DNA of 64,000 nt from Trichosporon coremiiforme (taxonomy: Eukaryota; Basidiomycota; Tremellomycetes; Trichosporonales; Trichosporonaceae). The notes under the pieces were generated by a model. That model saw only the letters and a program-made list of their open reading frames with translations. It had not been told where the DNA came from and made no database searches. The DNA lies in the NCBI GenBank assembly GCA_039545355.1, contig BCJJ01000002.1, positions 2,141,518-2,205,517 of the forward strand, given 5' to 3'. The translations under genes and the position numbers were made by a program. Shown piece after piece: positions 10,488 through 20,236 of this stretch; within the stretch, counting starts at the first letter, position 1; each line of letters starts with the position of its first letter.

Positions 10488-11077
10488 ATGTCTGACCGCA
10501 CGCTGCCCATTTCGCGAAACGTCGCCTCGTCCTCCAAATTCGAGGTAGAGCCCGAAATCGCCTCGCTCTCCACCACTCTGGCTTACGAACAGGCCACCAA
10601 CCCTGCCCTGCACTGTCATTCCACTTCTCCTGGCGGTACCCACCATCCCGAACGGAAGGCATGGTACAAGGCCGAGCACAGGAAGCAGATCTGGGAGCGT
10701 GCGACGCCGACCGAGGTCGCGAAACCCATTTACGTGGTAGTGCGATACGGCAACGTCGTGTGGCACGCCAAAGTCGGCGAGGAGACCTACATCTACTACC
10801 TGAAGGTATGCTGGCTCTCTCGCGTAGCTAACGACAGCGCGCCATTGCGTACCGCTTCGCGCCGCAAGTCGGGCCAACGGGCCTGCAGTGAGTAGGCCAA
10901 TCAGCTGGATGGCTCACGGTTTCAGGATCATCTACGGCGGGCGCAGACTGAAGGACTGCCAACAGATCCGCGACACTGGGATCGAGTACGGAGACGAAGT
11001 CGAGTGTTCCGTCGACTATGGTGGGGATAGCCGTGACCACTAGGCTGACCGCAGACCAGCTTGAGCTGTCTGGATAG
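10488..11077 (+). CDS. SUMO-like beta-grasp domain protein, paralogue A
   Basis: Four exons: 10488-10805, 10838-10887, 10926-11020 and 11055-11077, giving 161 residues; intron phases 0, 2 and 1. The C-terminal half reads as a ubiquitin-like fold of the SUMO/Rad60-SLD type. Strands are PIYVVVRYGNVVWHAKV, helix YLKRAIAYRFAPQVGPTGLQ, then IIYGGRRLKDCQQIRDTGI and EYGDEVECSVDY. Compare the LRFLFxGxRI and EDGDxI blocks of SUMO. The N-terminal ~80 residues are Ser/Thr-rich and probably disordered. It ends ELSG, with a single Gly rather than GG. An alternative ending reads through the last intron to a stop at 11043, but the spliced form matches paralogues B and C. Known members of this fold act as protein modifiers or SUMO-pathway adaptors; the role here is inference. 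Confidence 0.72.
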
Positions 11078-11240
11078 ATGGAGGCGCAGTGTGTATCGTT
11101 ATCGTCATGTGATGCAGGCGTGTTGTTTCGTGTTGCAAGCCCACCAGCTACGGATAGTCTCAACGGGTGAGGGTTTGCGAGTTGACGCCACTGATAAGAG
11201 CGAGGCATTTGACCCCTTGTTTTCTCATTCACGTCTCAGC

Positions 11241-11892
11241 ATGACTGTCGCCATTAACGACAGCACCGAGGACGTCTCCTGCCTCTCGCGCAGCCTGGCT
11301 GCCATCGGCATCGGCGGTGCTGGCTCTCGCCCCCGTCGCGCGCGTCCGGCCACCGTCTCCGAGAAGACCGCTATCCTCGAGAAGCACAAGGTATCGCTCG
11401 ACTCGCCCACTCCCTCGATCACCACCACCGCCGTCGACGTTAACTCCGACTCGCTGGCTGACGAGGTGAAGCCCTGGATTCTTGACGAGCAGCTCGCCCG
11501 TGCCCGCCACAAGAGCGGTCCCTACGATGACGCAATCCACATCAAGATTCGCTACGACAACAACAGAAGCGACTGGAGGGTTTACCCCACGACGCGCATT
11601 TGGAGGCTCAAGGTGGGCACGAGACGCCGGGGAAAGCTGACAGGGCAGAGGAGCTTCGCATACCGTTACGCCCGCGAGATGGGACCGGACACACTGCAGT
11701 GAGTCTGGTTGGGACGGATGTGGCTGACTTTGCGCCAGATTCAACTTTGACAATGCCAAGATGAAGGGCGACTCGCGGATCCGCGACTTCGACATCGAGG
11801 ATGGAGACACCATTGACGCCCTGCCTGACTTCAGTGAGTCCTCGGCAAATACAATGGGGTTACTTACACCAGGCCGTATTCACGGCGGGTAG
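11241..11892 (+). CDS. SUMO-like beta-grasp domain protein ending in Gly-Gly, paralogue B
   Basis: Four exons: 11241-11612, 11649-11698, 11739-11833 and 11873-11892, giving 154 residues; intron phases 0, 2 and 1 as in paralogue A. Exons 2 and 3 have exactly the same lengths as in A (50 and 95 nt). The N-terminus carries DVSCLSRSLAAIGIG, matching SVSCLSRRLALLGLA in paralogue C. The beta-grasp part shows AIHIKIRYDNNRSDWRV, WRLKRSFAYRYAREMGPDTL and IRDFDIEDGDTIDALPDF. The last exon gives SRIHGG and then the stop, so the protein would end in the diglycine needed for conjugation of SUMO/ubiquitin, with no residues to trim. The last exon is only 20 nt and its acceptor (TTACACCAG) is the weakest point of the model. 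Confidence 0.72.
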
Positions 11893-12211
11893 CAGACGCG
11901 TCTGCTCACACCTTATGGGATCTCTCATAGCTAGTGTCAGGCTTTCCGTATGTAGAATCCAAGCATGCAGCGTAGTGAAGCCGGCGCCTTCCTCAGTCTG
12001 ACGGACATTGCGCAATCTTGTGCCAAGGCAAGTACCGCACGTCGCGATCCGTCTCGCCCATCGCCTGTCTCATCACACTTTCATGACGCATTGCGACCTG
12101 CGCCCTTCAGACGGCCTGATAACACCTACCCCTCATAACAGACCCCTGGTTCAATCTTCTCACGCCATGTCTCCCCTCTCCTCCTTCACCGCCTTCCAAC
12201 ACTACTCCACC
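11893..12211. other. Intergenic between paralogues B and C
   Basis: About 320 bp, pyrimidine-rich toward the next start codon. No gene or repeat is seen. Confidence 0.5.
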
Positions 12212-12866
12212 ATGACAGCCGCCACCTCCGAATCGATCCGCAGCGTATCCTGCCTCTCGCGCAGGCTCGCTCTGCTCGGCCTCGCCCCCACTTCCAAGCG
12301 CGCGCCTCTGAGCGAGAAGAAACTGAACTTGCACAACAACTCGGGCTCCGGGTCCGACAACTCGAGCACCGAGTCGTGGTTCACGGTCGAGAAGCTCGAG
12401 AAGACGGCTGAGGGCCAAACTGTCCACGCTTCGGACAGCGCGAGCCAGATCGTCGTCGAGACGTACGAGGAGGACCTGCCCGCGTACACTGAGAAGAGCT
12501 CCGTCGCCGTCGTGGTCCGGTACAAGCACCACGAGGTATTCTTCATCGCCAAGCCCTCGACTCGTATCAAGTCCCTCAAGGTGAGCTTCGGGAATGGTTC
12601 GTAGCTGACACTGCAGCGTGCTTTTGCAAAGCACTACGGGTCGAAGGGCGAGCTGCGCCCCGAAGAACTGCAGTGGGTTGTCTCCAAAAAGGGCATAGGC
12701 GACTGACGTGAAGACTTAACTACAACGGTCGCAAGCTCCGTAACAAGATGACTGTCGCCGAGTGCGGCATCGAGGACGGAGACGAAATCCTCTGCATGAT
12801 TGATTTCGGTGAGCTGGACAGACTCTGACCCAGCTGACGTCAGACTATATCCCCATGGCGGGATAA
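12212..12866 (+). CDS. SUMO-like beta-grasp domain protein, paralogue C
   Basis: Four exons: 12212-12580, 12617-12672, 12714-12808 and 12844-12866, giving 180 residues with the same intron phases (0, 2, 1) as A and B. Exon 2 is 56 nt, two codons longer. The ATG at 12212 (MTAATSESIRSVSCLSRRLA) is chosen over the in-frame ATG at 12167 because the N-terminus then aligns with B. The beta-grasp part shows SVAVVVRYKHHEVFFIAKPS, RIKSLKRAFAKHYGSKGELR, LQLNYNGRKLRNKMTVAECG and IEDGDEILCMIDF. It ends PMAG, a single Gly. The N-terminal region is Ser/Asn-rich and acidic. Tandem with A and B on the same strand, which points to local duplication. Confidence 0.72.
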
Positions 12867-13153
12867 TGTAAGATTTGATGTTTGTGAACTTGGTATAGGT
12901 AATGTATGGGCTTCAAACAGTCCATTAATGCATTATAAGACGGCAGCCGAGGTATCTAAAGTCTGTAGGCTTGAAAAATGTAGCTGATGTGAGCTTATTG
13001 CCTCTGTTGTTATCTCGGTGAAATTTGCAGAGGTCCCTGAAGCCGTGATGTCGGCTGTTGACACTCTTCGTCAGTGCGACGCCAATGGCGATGAGATACG
13101 ACATTCGTGTGCAACTTCATACATACAACATGACCCCTGGACTGTCCAGCAGT
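12867..13153. other. Tail-to-tail intergenic region
   Basis: AT-richer spacer between the convergent ends of paralogue C and the minus-strand two-module gene. Nothing else is seen. Confidence 0.5.
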
Positions 13154-14063
13154 TTACAGGTACTCCAGGCAACTCGAGTAGATGGCGATCAGCTTTTCCC
13201 GTCCCCCAGGCAGTGACAGCTGCTTCTGAACGTTGAGTGCTACATAGAGCCCGGCGTACGTCTTCCCCGGCGCGACATAGTCGTCGAGGCACTTGTTGTC
13301 GTCGACGTCGCATGAGGTGATGAAGCGCAGACTTTCCGTTAGTTAATGAATTGGATAAGACCAAAACCCACACTTGGGCCTGAGCCATGTAGCACGTTTT
13401 CTTCTCAATAATGTACTTCAGGTCTCTCATCTTGATGTGACGAGGAACGTCGAGACAGCAAAGAGCAATGCACCACTCGTTCACCGCGTTGATGTGGACC
13501 ATTTCGGCAGCTGCAGTGAGCTCGGGAAGGGGTCCAATGCAGTTGGGCAGAAGAACTCACCACGCGGCTCGCCCGCGCCGAACAGCATGGACCGGCGCCA
13601 GCTGTTAGGTCTGTGCTGCTTTTTGCGGATAACGCGGAGAGAGATGTCGATCTCATCCGGTCTAGTCCTAGCTTCATCGGTGAACAGGAGTCGGTGGACC
13701 TCGAGATGAGGCTGAATGGGACCACTGAGGCTGTGGAGTCTGCGATTAGCTGGGCAAACCGAATGAAAGCTCACTCGATGCGATCGATGTCGACAGCGAC
13801 GCTGTCGTCCAACGACTCCAGGTAGTGCACCCACGCATCAAGAAGCTCTCTGGCCTTAACGTTGTGAGGGAAGACGGTTTGGAGTGAAAGGTTGTTGTTT
13901 CCGAGAAGCTCGATACGAACTATGGTCAGTGCCCAAATCAGGGGGAAGACTCACGAGTCCCGCCTTGCTTTCGCCGCCTAATAGAACCAAAGCGTGCAAT
14001 TGTCGCTGCAACGGGCGACGGCGATTTGCGAAGTGGTGAAGCGGGCTTGCCAGAGATAGTCAT
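13154..14063 (-). CDS. Protein with two putative ubiquitin-like (beta-grasp) modules
   Basis: Five exons: 14063-13955, 13919-13775, 13739-13561, 13510-13372 and 13331-13154, giving 249 residues. Every junction keeps frame, which supports a real gene. After a basic N-terminus, module 1 reads LRIELLGNNNLSLQTVFPHN, VKARELLDAWVHYLES, then HLEVHRLLFTDEARTRPDEI. Module 2 reads NEWCIALCCLDVPRHIKMRD, LKYIIEKKTCYMAQ, LRFITSCDVDDNKCLDDYV and GKTYAGLYVALNV. Both follow the strand-strand-helix-strand order of ubiquitin/SUMO. In module 2 a phase-2 intron falls just before LRFI, the same relative site as intron 2 of paralogues A-C. There is no terminal GG. Function unknown; the fold assignment is by pattern only. 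Confidence 0.6.
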
Positions 14064-14617
14064 TGTAGTGAAGGGGGCTGGGCCAAAGTGGAAAATCGGG
14101 GAAGGAAGGTCGTTGACCAGCAACGAGGGAAGGCGCGATGGGGTTGAGTTGGAACACGGGGAAGAGTAAACCGAGTTGTCAGCTGGGTTAGAGGATACGA
14201 TGTGACAGCCGAAGGGACAGGTAACCGCCGGAAGAGAGTGAGAAGAGATGAGATGAGAGAAACACAAGGTGAGTTAAAGAAGAGAGTGAGGAAGATGTGG
14301 ACGCCCAAGTTAAGTTATACGAGTCAGTCTGCAGGAAGCGGGCGTCAAAGTGACGGCCTAGGACGCAGCGGCACATGGTGCATGGCGCCGGCGTCGATTC
14401 ATGGGTGCCTGGACCGCGAACCAACAACCACTCAAGCAGCCCATGTTGAGCTTCAAGATTACTTTTTACTTTCATCGACGACTCCTCGTTCTCCCTGTGT
14501 CGTCGGTGGCCATGGGACGATGAGTGACGCGTTTGAGTCGAGAAGCACGGAGGGAGGTTCGAACGGAAGTGAGAATTCCAAGAGTTGCAAGGGGCTCATA
14601 ATCAGCGGCGCATTATT
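14064..14617. other. Upstream region of the two-module gene
   Basis: Pyrimidine-rich on the minus strand just upstream of the start codon. No separate gene is recognised. Confidence 0.4.
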
Positions 14618-14914
14618 TCAGCATCCAGCAACCTTCACATTCAGGACAAGGAGGGTGCACATACCGAGTAATAGAGGTGAGGAGATATCTCTCTCGCGTT
14701 CACCTTCTAACCACATCTCAGGCTCGTCTTCAGAAGGCTCGACCTTCCCGACAACATGTCCATTGGTCGCTGGATCCTTGACGGTGATGGGAAGCTCGTA
14801 TTCATATCCTTCACATGGTGCGCGGGTGCTGACATGGTGTTCACACCGGTTCCCTTGCGTATAGTACCTTGGCTGTATACTGTAGTCATGCATCGGCGTC
14901 TGGGCTTCGTGCAT
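14618..14914 (-). CDS. Uncharacterised short frame, possibly an exon
   Basis: From the ATG at 14914 the frame reads 98 residues (MHEAQTPMHDYSIQPRYYTQ and later YEYELPITVKDPATNGHVVG, EPSEDEPEMWLEGERE). Composition is protein-like up to about 14660. A GTATGT donor after LLLG (about 14658) suggests the coding part may be one exon of a longer gene whose next exon I could not place. Unknown function. Confidence 0.25.
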   Translation of the reverse strand: MHEAQTPMHDYSIQPRYYTQGNRCEHHVSTRAPCEGYEYELPITVKDPATNGHVVGKVEPSEDEPEMWLEGERERDISSPLLLGMCTLLVLNVKVAGC

Positions 14915-15144
14915 AAGGTTCAGGTAGTGTCCTCCAGGCAAGGGCGCACCGAGCTGTGACGTGACGTGGAGCCCATCTCAAGAGACGATCACGTCCAAGG
15001 ACGACACACCCAGCGCCCCCGGTATAGTCAACCGTAAGCACCTGGGTCGACATCATCCCTTATCTCATCACCGTCCAGAAGTCTGCATTCAACTTCCTTC
15101 AACGTTTCTCAACGCTCCTCAACACTCCTCAATACTCAGCCATC

Positions 15145-16720
15145 ATGAGTGCGCCGGGGAATGACTACTCGGCTATCTCGCCAGGGGTAGGATCCCATCG
15201 TGACCACCGACTCCGTCAACAGGGCCATATGTAAGGTTTGCACGTCCATTTTCCCGGTCATCAAAGTACAGATAGAAGGCACAGGGGAGGGGAACAAGAT
15301 AGCTCTCGAAGTCAAAGCCCACACCACCATCAGACGGCTGCGGAACTTTTGGGCTCAGCACCTCAAGTGGCAAGGTTCAGATGTTGCCATTGACATCAGC
15401 CCTATCACATTCGTCCTACCAAGCTCCCGTTCTCTCTCACACCATCTAGCCTGTCCATCCCAGAGGAGTTTCCGCCTACCCTGGATCAAACAGTTCGTAC
15501 GCTGCCTGCCTCGAAGAAGTGCAAGCTTCCCGATGGTCAAGTTCAAAACCTTGTATGCTTGATCGACGAGCTCGACCGGGACTGGGATGACGTCGCCGAT
15601 GAGGATGTCCCCCTCGATGATGAAGATGAAGAGCACGACGGTGAGCTCTGCTTTGAGACGTCGCCGAACATGACATCGAGGGGTCCGTGAAGGCAGCAAT
15701 CACGATCATTCGGGGCTTGACGTCTCTCCAAAACCGTCTTCGGGCTTGGACATGGTCGACGAGCTCGACGAGAGCCTGCACCGTCCGACGCTGAAGAAGC
15801 GGGCAGGCGTCAAGCACGTGAGTTACTATTCGCGACGACAACTGATGTCTTAGCTTCGCGATGCCGGTAACATGGCTGTCGACTACTCAGCCCTGTCTCA
15901 GACAGCGCTCAAGTCGAAGCTGAGGAATGTCGCTCTCAACAAGAATGCGTTCAGTTTCAAGTCCGATCTCATCATCGACCAGACCAGCCCCATTCAGGAG
16001 CCGATTCAGCGCGTCCTGAACGTGGTCGACCGCGCCCGCGCTCTGCACCCGTCGCCCGACAAACGGGAGCAGCTCGGTCCCGACGGTCCAGCGTGCCACA
16101 GCTGCGACAACGTTGACAAGACGACCGTCATCGACAACATGTCCAAGAAGGGCATGCCCAGGATCGTCAGGGATCTCATCGATCTTGCCATCTACCTGCA
16201 GGCCGTTCATTCGGAAATCGATATCTCGGGTATCGCCGCCTTCATCAACAGACTAGAGGCCATGACATCGGCTTCAACCAGCCGTAAGTCGGTATTTGGC
16301 GAGCAACTGCAGCGCTATCTGGATGACACGGCGGACGTGGACCGTTTCTTGGATGGCAAGAACCCGGAGTACGACTGGCGCGCGCCTCTCCCCGAGCCAT
16401 TTATTGAGCGCGTTATCGCGTCGTACAGAATCCCCGACATCAGGCTTGTTGCCTCCATTGAGGAGAAGCTCAAGTCCGATGACGCCAAGCGTTACCGGAC
16501 TATGGCCCTCGGTACCGAAGTAAGGCCGACAAGGACAGCGTGCCGACAGGCCATCGGAACAAGGTCATGTCTCCGTGTTAGTAGTGCTCAAGTAGCCAGA
16601 GACGCCGGGTCTGTCGATGCATGTTCTTCATTGTTCTCATTCAAACCAGTTGCCACTCAACAAAGAGCCAGAGTCGATGGCGTACTGCTGTTGAGGTCGC
16701 ACCGTCAAGAGCATTCATGA
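15145..16720 (+). CDS. Beta-grasp-like N-terminus with acidic linker and long C-terminal region
   Basis: Model only partly resolved. An ATG at 15145 (MSAPGNDYSAISPG) precedes a SUMO-like start: VIKVQIEGTGEGNKIALEVK, then helix TTIRRLRNFWAQHLKW. A coding frame then gives LSIPEEFPPTLDQTVRTLPA and an acidic stretch to 15640. Well-supported introns are 15641-15680 and 15818-15853. They link DESLHRPTLKKRAGVK to LRDAGNMAVDYSALSQ and a long, mostly predicted-helical region (MPRIVRDLIDLAIYLQAVHS; DWRAPLPEPFIERVIASYRI). The joins near 15186-15234 and 15390-15440 are uncertain; a frameshift is possible there. The frame after about 16518 (stop at 16718) may be non-coding if a weak donor at GAA|gtaagg is used. 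I do not recognise the C-terminal region. Confidence 0.5.
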
Positions 16721-18031
16721 GTTGCGCCAGACGCGCACGCTTCGGGCAGGCTAATCATTGTCGTGATGCACGACCCTTCTACCGCTACTATCAACTTCCG
16801 CACCCCTCTTGCGGTTTGGGGGGAGGGGGAAGGGGTGTCGGTTGAGATGGATTACAGGCTGAGAAAGGAATTGGGGAATGGAGATGTACAATGAGAAAGG
16901 TCGAGCTTGATGAAAACGACGGCTTCTCGAGTCTCCAGTGGGTGGTAAAAAGTGTTCGGACTCGAGTACGCCACAACGCTATCCTCATTTTCTCTGAAGT
17001 CGCCCGAAACACCCATAGCTCATGCAATATTTAAGCTATGCATTCCATCTTTTGATATACTGTTCTCCTGCATCTTGGCTATACCTATGTCCCGTTTGAC
17101 AACTCCCGAATGCATTGTGATCGCTGCAACAGCTGAGTTACTCACACCTCGCTCTTCCCAGAAGCGGTTTGGTATCTCTCGCTCTAGCTACTTCGATTTC
17201 AAGAAGGGCTAAGCCAATGGCTTGCCTCTACCCATCAAATCGACGCCAGGACGCCCCCCTAAGATCCCCAAACCCCCCTGGCCCAAGCTGGCCGCTTTTG
17301 CGCACAGGAACCACAAGGTTCCTCCCCACCAACGCGCCCTCCAGTATAGATTCTGTGCCGAGCAGGAGAAGGGAGTAGCAATATAGGTGGTGTGACTAAG
17401 TGGTGATAGTCACGTACATATGCTTTGGGATCTCAGTAAATGAAATACACATGCATAACATATCCAAAGATGAGCACCATGCATGCAGTTGTTGGTGGGT
17501 TATGCATCACGAAATAAGAGCCACGGCGCCGATGACCTCGAAAAGTGGCGTTTCCGTCCAGACACTTATTACCACCCACTGTATGGGCTGAAAAGGGAGA
17601 TGATGATGTTCTGAGTTGTTGAAATGGTTTTGGAGTGTCCATGTGTGATAGGGGCTGAGGCCGTACGATCAAAGGCGCCCTAACCCCTGACGCCCTCATG
17701 CATCATTACATGCATCGCGCGGCAGGCCCCTCAGGCAAGACAGGTTAGCCCTTTAGCACAGCCCCCCGGAGTGCCCCAAGAGGGGGAGTGGGGGCGTCCA
17801 CTGGCCGATGGAGAAACGTCCGCGACTGTCAATGACCTCGATGGCGCTATGACCTACGCTGGGGATGCGCCGTCTTCGAACGTTCGATTGTGTTTCGGAG
17901 TGGCACAGCGGCCAATGCGGCCCCAAGCCTCCAATGCCAGGAGAGAGAGGGATGGGGCGGCACACTTCGTGAGGATAGAGTTTCACGCCTTTATGTCACA
18001 GTCATTGACCTTTGCACATCCAACCACCGCC
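16721..18031. other. Gene-poor spacer
   Basis: 1.3 kb without a frame that has convincing codon character or splice structure on either strand. No inverted repeats or element ends are evident by eye. Confidence 0.45.
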
Positions 18032-18818
18032 ATGGCCGACGCACTCGAACCCTCCCGCTACGACGGATACCAGCATGTTAGCCTGTTAAGTGGAAGGGCC
18101 ATCCGATACTGGAGGTATGCCGACAACGAACAACGCGAATTCATCGCTTTAGACGAGCACTCCATTCGTGTGACTTGCAGGAGGATACCTCCAAACCTCA
18201 GAGAGGAGGAAATCGGCCTGAAACTCATTGAGTGTTATAAGGAGGCTGGGGCTATAGTGAGTCGCAGAGAGAAATGTGCTGACAGATAGGAATGCGTACG
18301 CGTATTCTGCAAGCCGGTCTTCTCTGAGGCTGCGTCAAGTGCAGACAAAGCTACAGAGGAGGAGGATGACGTTGAACCAAGCGATGATGATGGAGGAGAT
18401 CTGGAGGGTGGTCCTGTCGGCCCTGAGCTCGAAGACCTCCATGACCGTGAGGCAAAGAGCCCCGGCCTGCCCATTTCCACGCACTCTCTGATCGCCCGCA
18501 TAACCTTCAGTAAGCGCAGTGCAGCTGCACGCGCCGTGGAACTCGTGAGTGCCTTCAACAACCGTAACTGACCTTAACCGCTGTATAAGCTCTTCATCTT
18601 CGAACCCGTCTGCCTTCGACGCTTGTCGGGTACCCAGTTCCTCCGCCGCATCGCGTTACAGTGCAGCTGGCGCTTTGTGCGCCTGGGGAGACACTGTGTA
18701 CGTGCTTATCTTTACAGCTGCTGACAATAGTGTTTCATCCAGGACGACCAAAAGAGAACTTGAAGAGTTCCTCGCTTGCCGCCGCCGCGTCAACCAGCGT
18801 GAGGAACCCACAACGTAG
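18032..18818 (+). CDS. RRM-like protein with an acidic insertion (3' structure unresolved)
   Basis: Exon 1, 18032-18256 (ATG in a CCGCC-ATGG context), and exon 2, 18290-18544, are well supported. They encode HSIRVTCRRIPPNLREEEIG, LKLIECYKEAGAIECVRVFC, an acidic insertion of about 60 residues rich in Glu/Asp/Gly, and HSLIARITFSKRSAAARAVE. This is the beta-alpha-beta, beta-alpha order of an RNA-recognition motif split by the insertion. An exon 3 begins at 18590. Two frames are open there and I could not decide between an early stop and continuation to the stop at 18816. RRM proteins usually bind RNA, but canonical RNP1 aromatics are not obvious here, so binding is not assured. The 18912-19674 frame may be a downstream part of the same gene. 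Confidence 0.5.
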
Positions 18819-18911
18819 CGCCAAGCTGTTAGGTATGAGGGAAACAACATCACCGCCATTAACACCGCTCTCCCCTGCACCGCACGCCCTTCCAATCTGT
18901 TCCCCATAGAA

Positions 18912-19674
18912 CAGCTGCCAGACCATGTCCTGTGCGGCACCGTGCTGAGGGGCTCGCCCCGGCTCCGGTCTTCCGGGAGCTTGATGCTGCCGCCGCAGTG
19001 CACAAGCAGGACAGCCCGTTTTTTGGAGAAGAGCCACTGGTGCTGTACCATGATCCTCGGAGGGGGTCGCTGTCACAGAATGGAGCCGGTCCGTCCAGCA
19101 GACATAAAGGCAAGGAGGAGAAAAAGACCAAGTCGATTCAAGCTCGCTTAAAAACGGACCTGGACCGTCTCGAAATGATCAACCTGGAGAACGACCCTGG
19201 ATCGCCTTTGCCAGCATGGCCAGTTCCGGACCCACGAATTGAGGACACTGAGCGTATGGCCGAACAAGCGGAAGCCTTCCGCAAGAAGGCAAAGCAGGGA
19301 AGCTCGGTCATTCGGTGGACACGAGCAGATCATGTCGACACTTTGGCTTTCTTCGCTCTGTCCGAGAACAGCTCGCGCCCGTCCTCCACCAAACCCCTCT
19401 CTTACCACGCCATTCCGAACGCCGCATCTCCGGCTGGCCGCGATATCGCCTCGCCCTACGATACACTCGACACGATCCTGGCCCTGGGCACAGACTTGCC
19501 CAATGCGGCCGGCACAACACAAGATTCAAAACGTGACTACGCGGAACAAAAGGGAGAAGCCGAGTCGGGTGCTGAGACGGTGAAGCGCCTCCGGGAGGGG
19601 CGAGGGACTAACGTAGTTCTGTACTGGAAATGTGTTAGCAATGCAACCCAGCTCTGCTGTCGCACTCAAACGTA
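18912..19674 (+). CDS. Uncharacterised frame, likely 3' exon(s) of the RRM-like locus
   Basis: Open frame after a possible acceptor (CCCATAG, about 18909). It includes VFRELDAAAAVHKQDSPFFG, RLKTDLDRLEMINLENDPGS and MAEQAEAFRKKAKQGSSVIR, with long helical, charged character. The first ATG in frame is at 18932. Either an independent gene of about 247 residues or the C-terminus of the gene starting at 18032. No family recognised. Confidence 0.4.
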
Positions 19675-20236
19675 GGACGTCCTTCCGACGTGCGTTCCTC
19701 ATCAGATTGCGTGCCCTTCAACCTGGGTTTGAGGGCCACGCGCTGCGGCTCCCTCAGCTGTCAGAAGTAAGCAGCTCGTCGGGGTTCTTCTCACGCCAAT
19801 AATGGCCGATCTTCAGGCGCGTGCAACCGCGATGCATGGCCCGATCCGGCGCCGGACCGCCGCCCAAACTGTTGCCTGTGTAGGATTGTCCCTACCTCCT
19901 CTCCGACCGCCGCAGATCATTAACTGAAACCACGGGTGCGCCTCCCTTTGCGGTTCGGCGTATCTGGAAAAGGCCACCTCAGCTCGCAAACCGAGACAAG
20001 AAAGCACTCCGTACATAAGAAGCACCATGCGGAAACTTGTTGTTCACTTACTTCGTTCCGTTCCCCACCTAACTTCCGAGTTTGCGCCGAAAAGGTCGTC
20101 GCGTAGCTAAGCACCTCAGAACACCTCACGCCACTCAGCTAAGTGCGTCGGATGCTTATCACGTGACTATGCCGTCATTGTTGACAGAAGTCGATCAGAC
20201 GACCTGGCATTCTCTCATGTGCGCTCCAAACACACC
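19675..20236. other. Promoter region of the HAM1-like gene
   Basis: No gene seen. It directly precedes the ATG at 20237, which has a CACACC-ATGG context. Confidence 0.45.
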
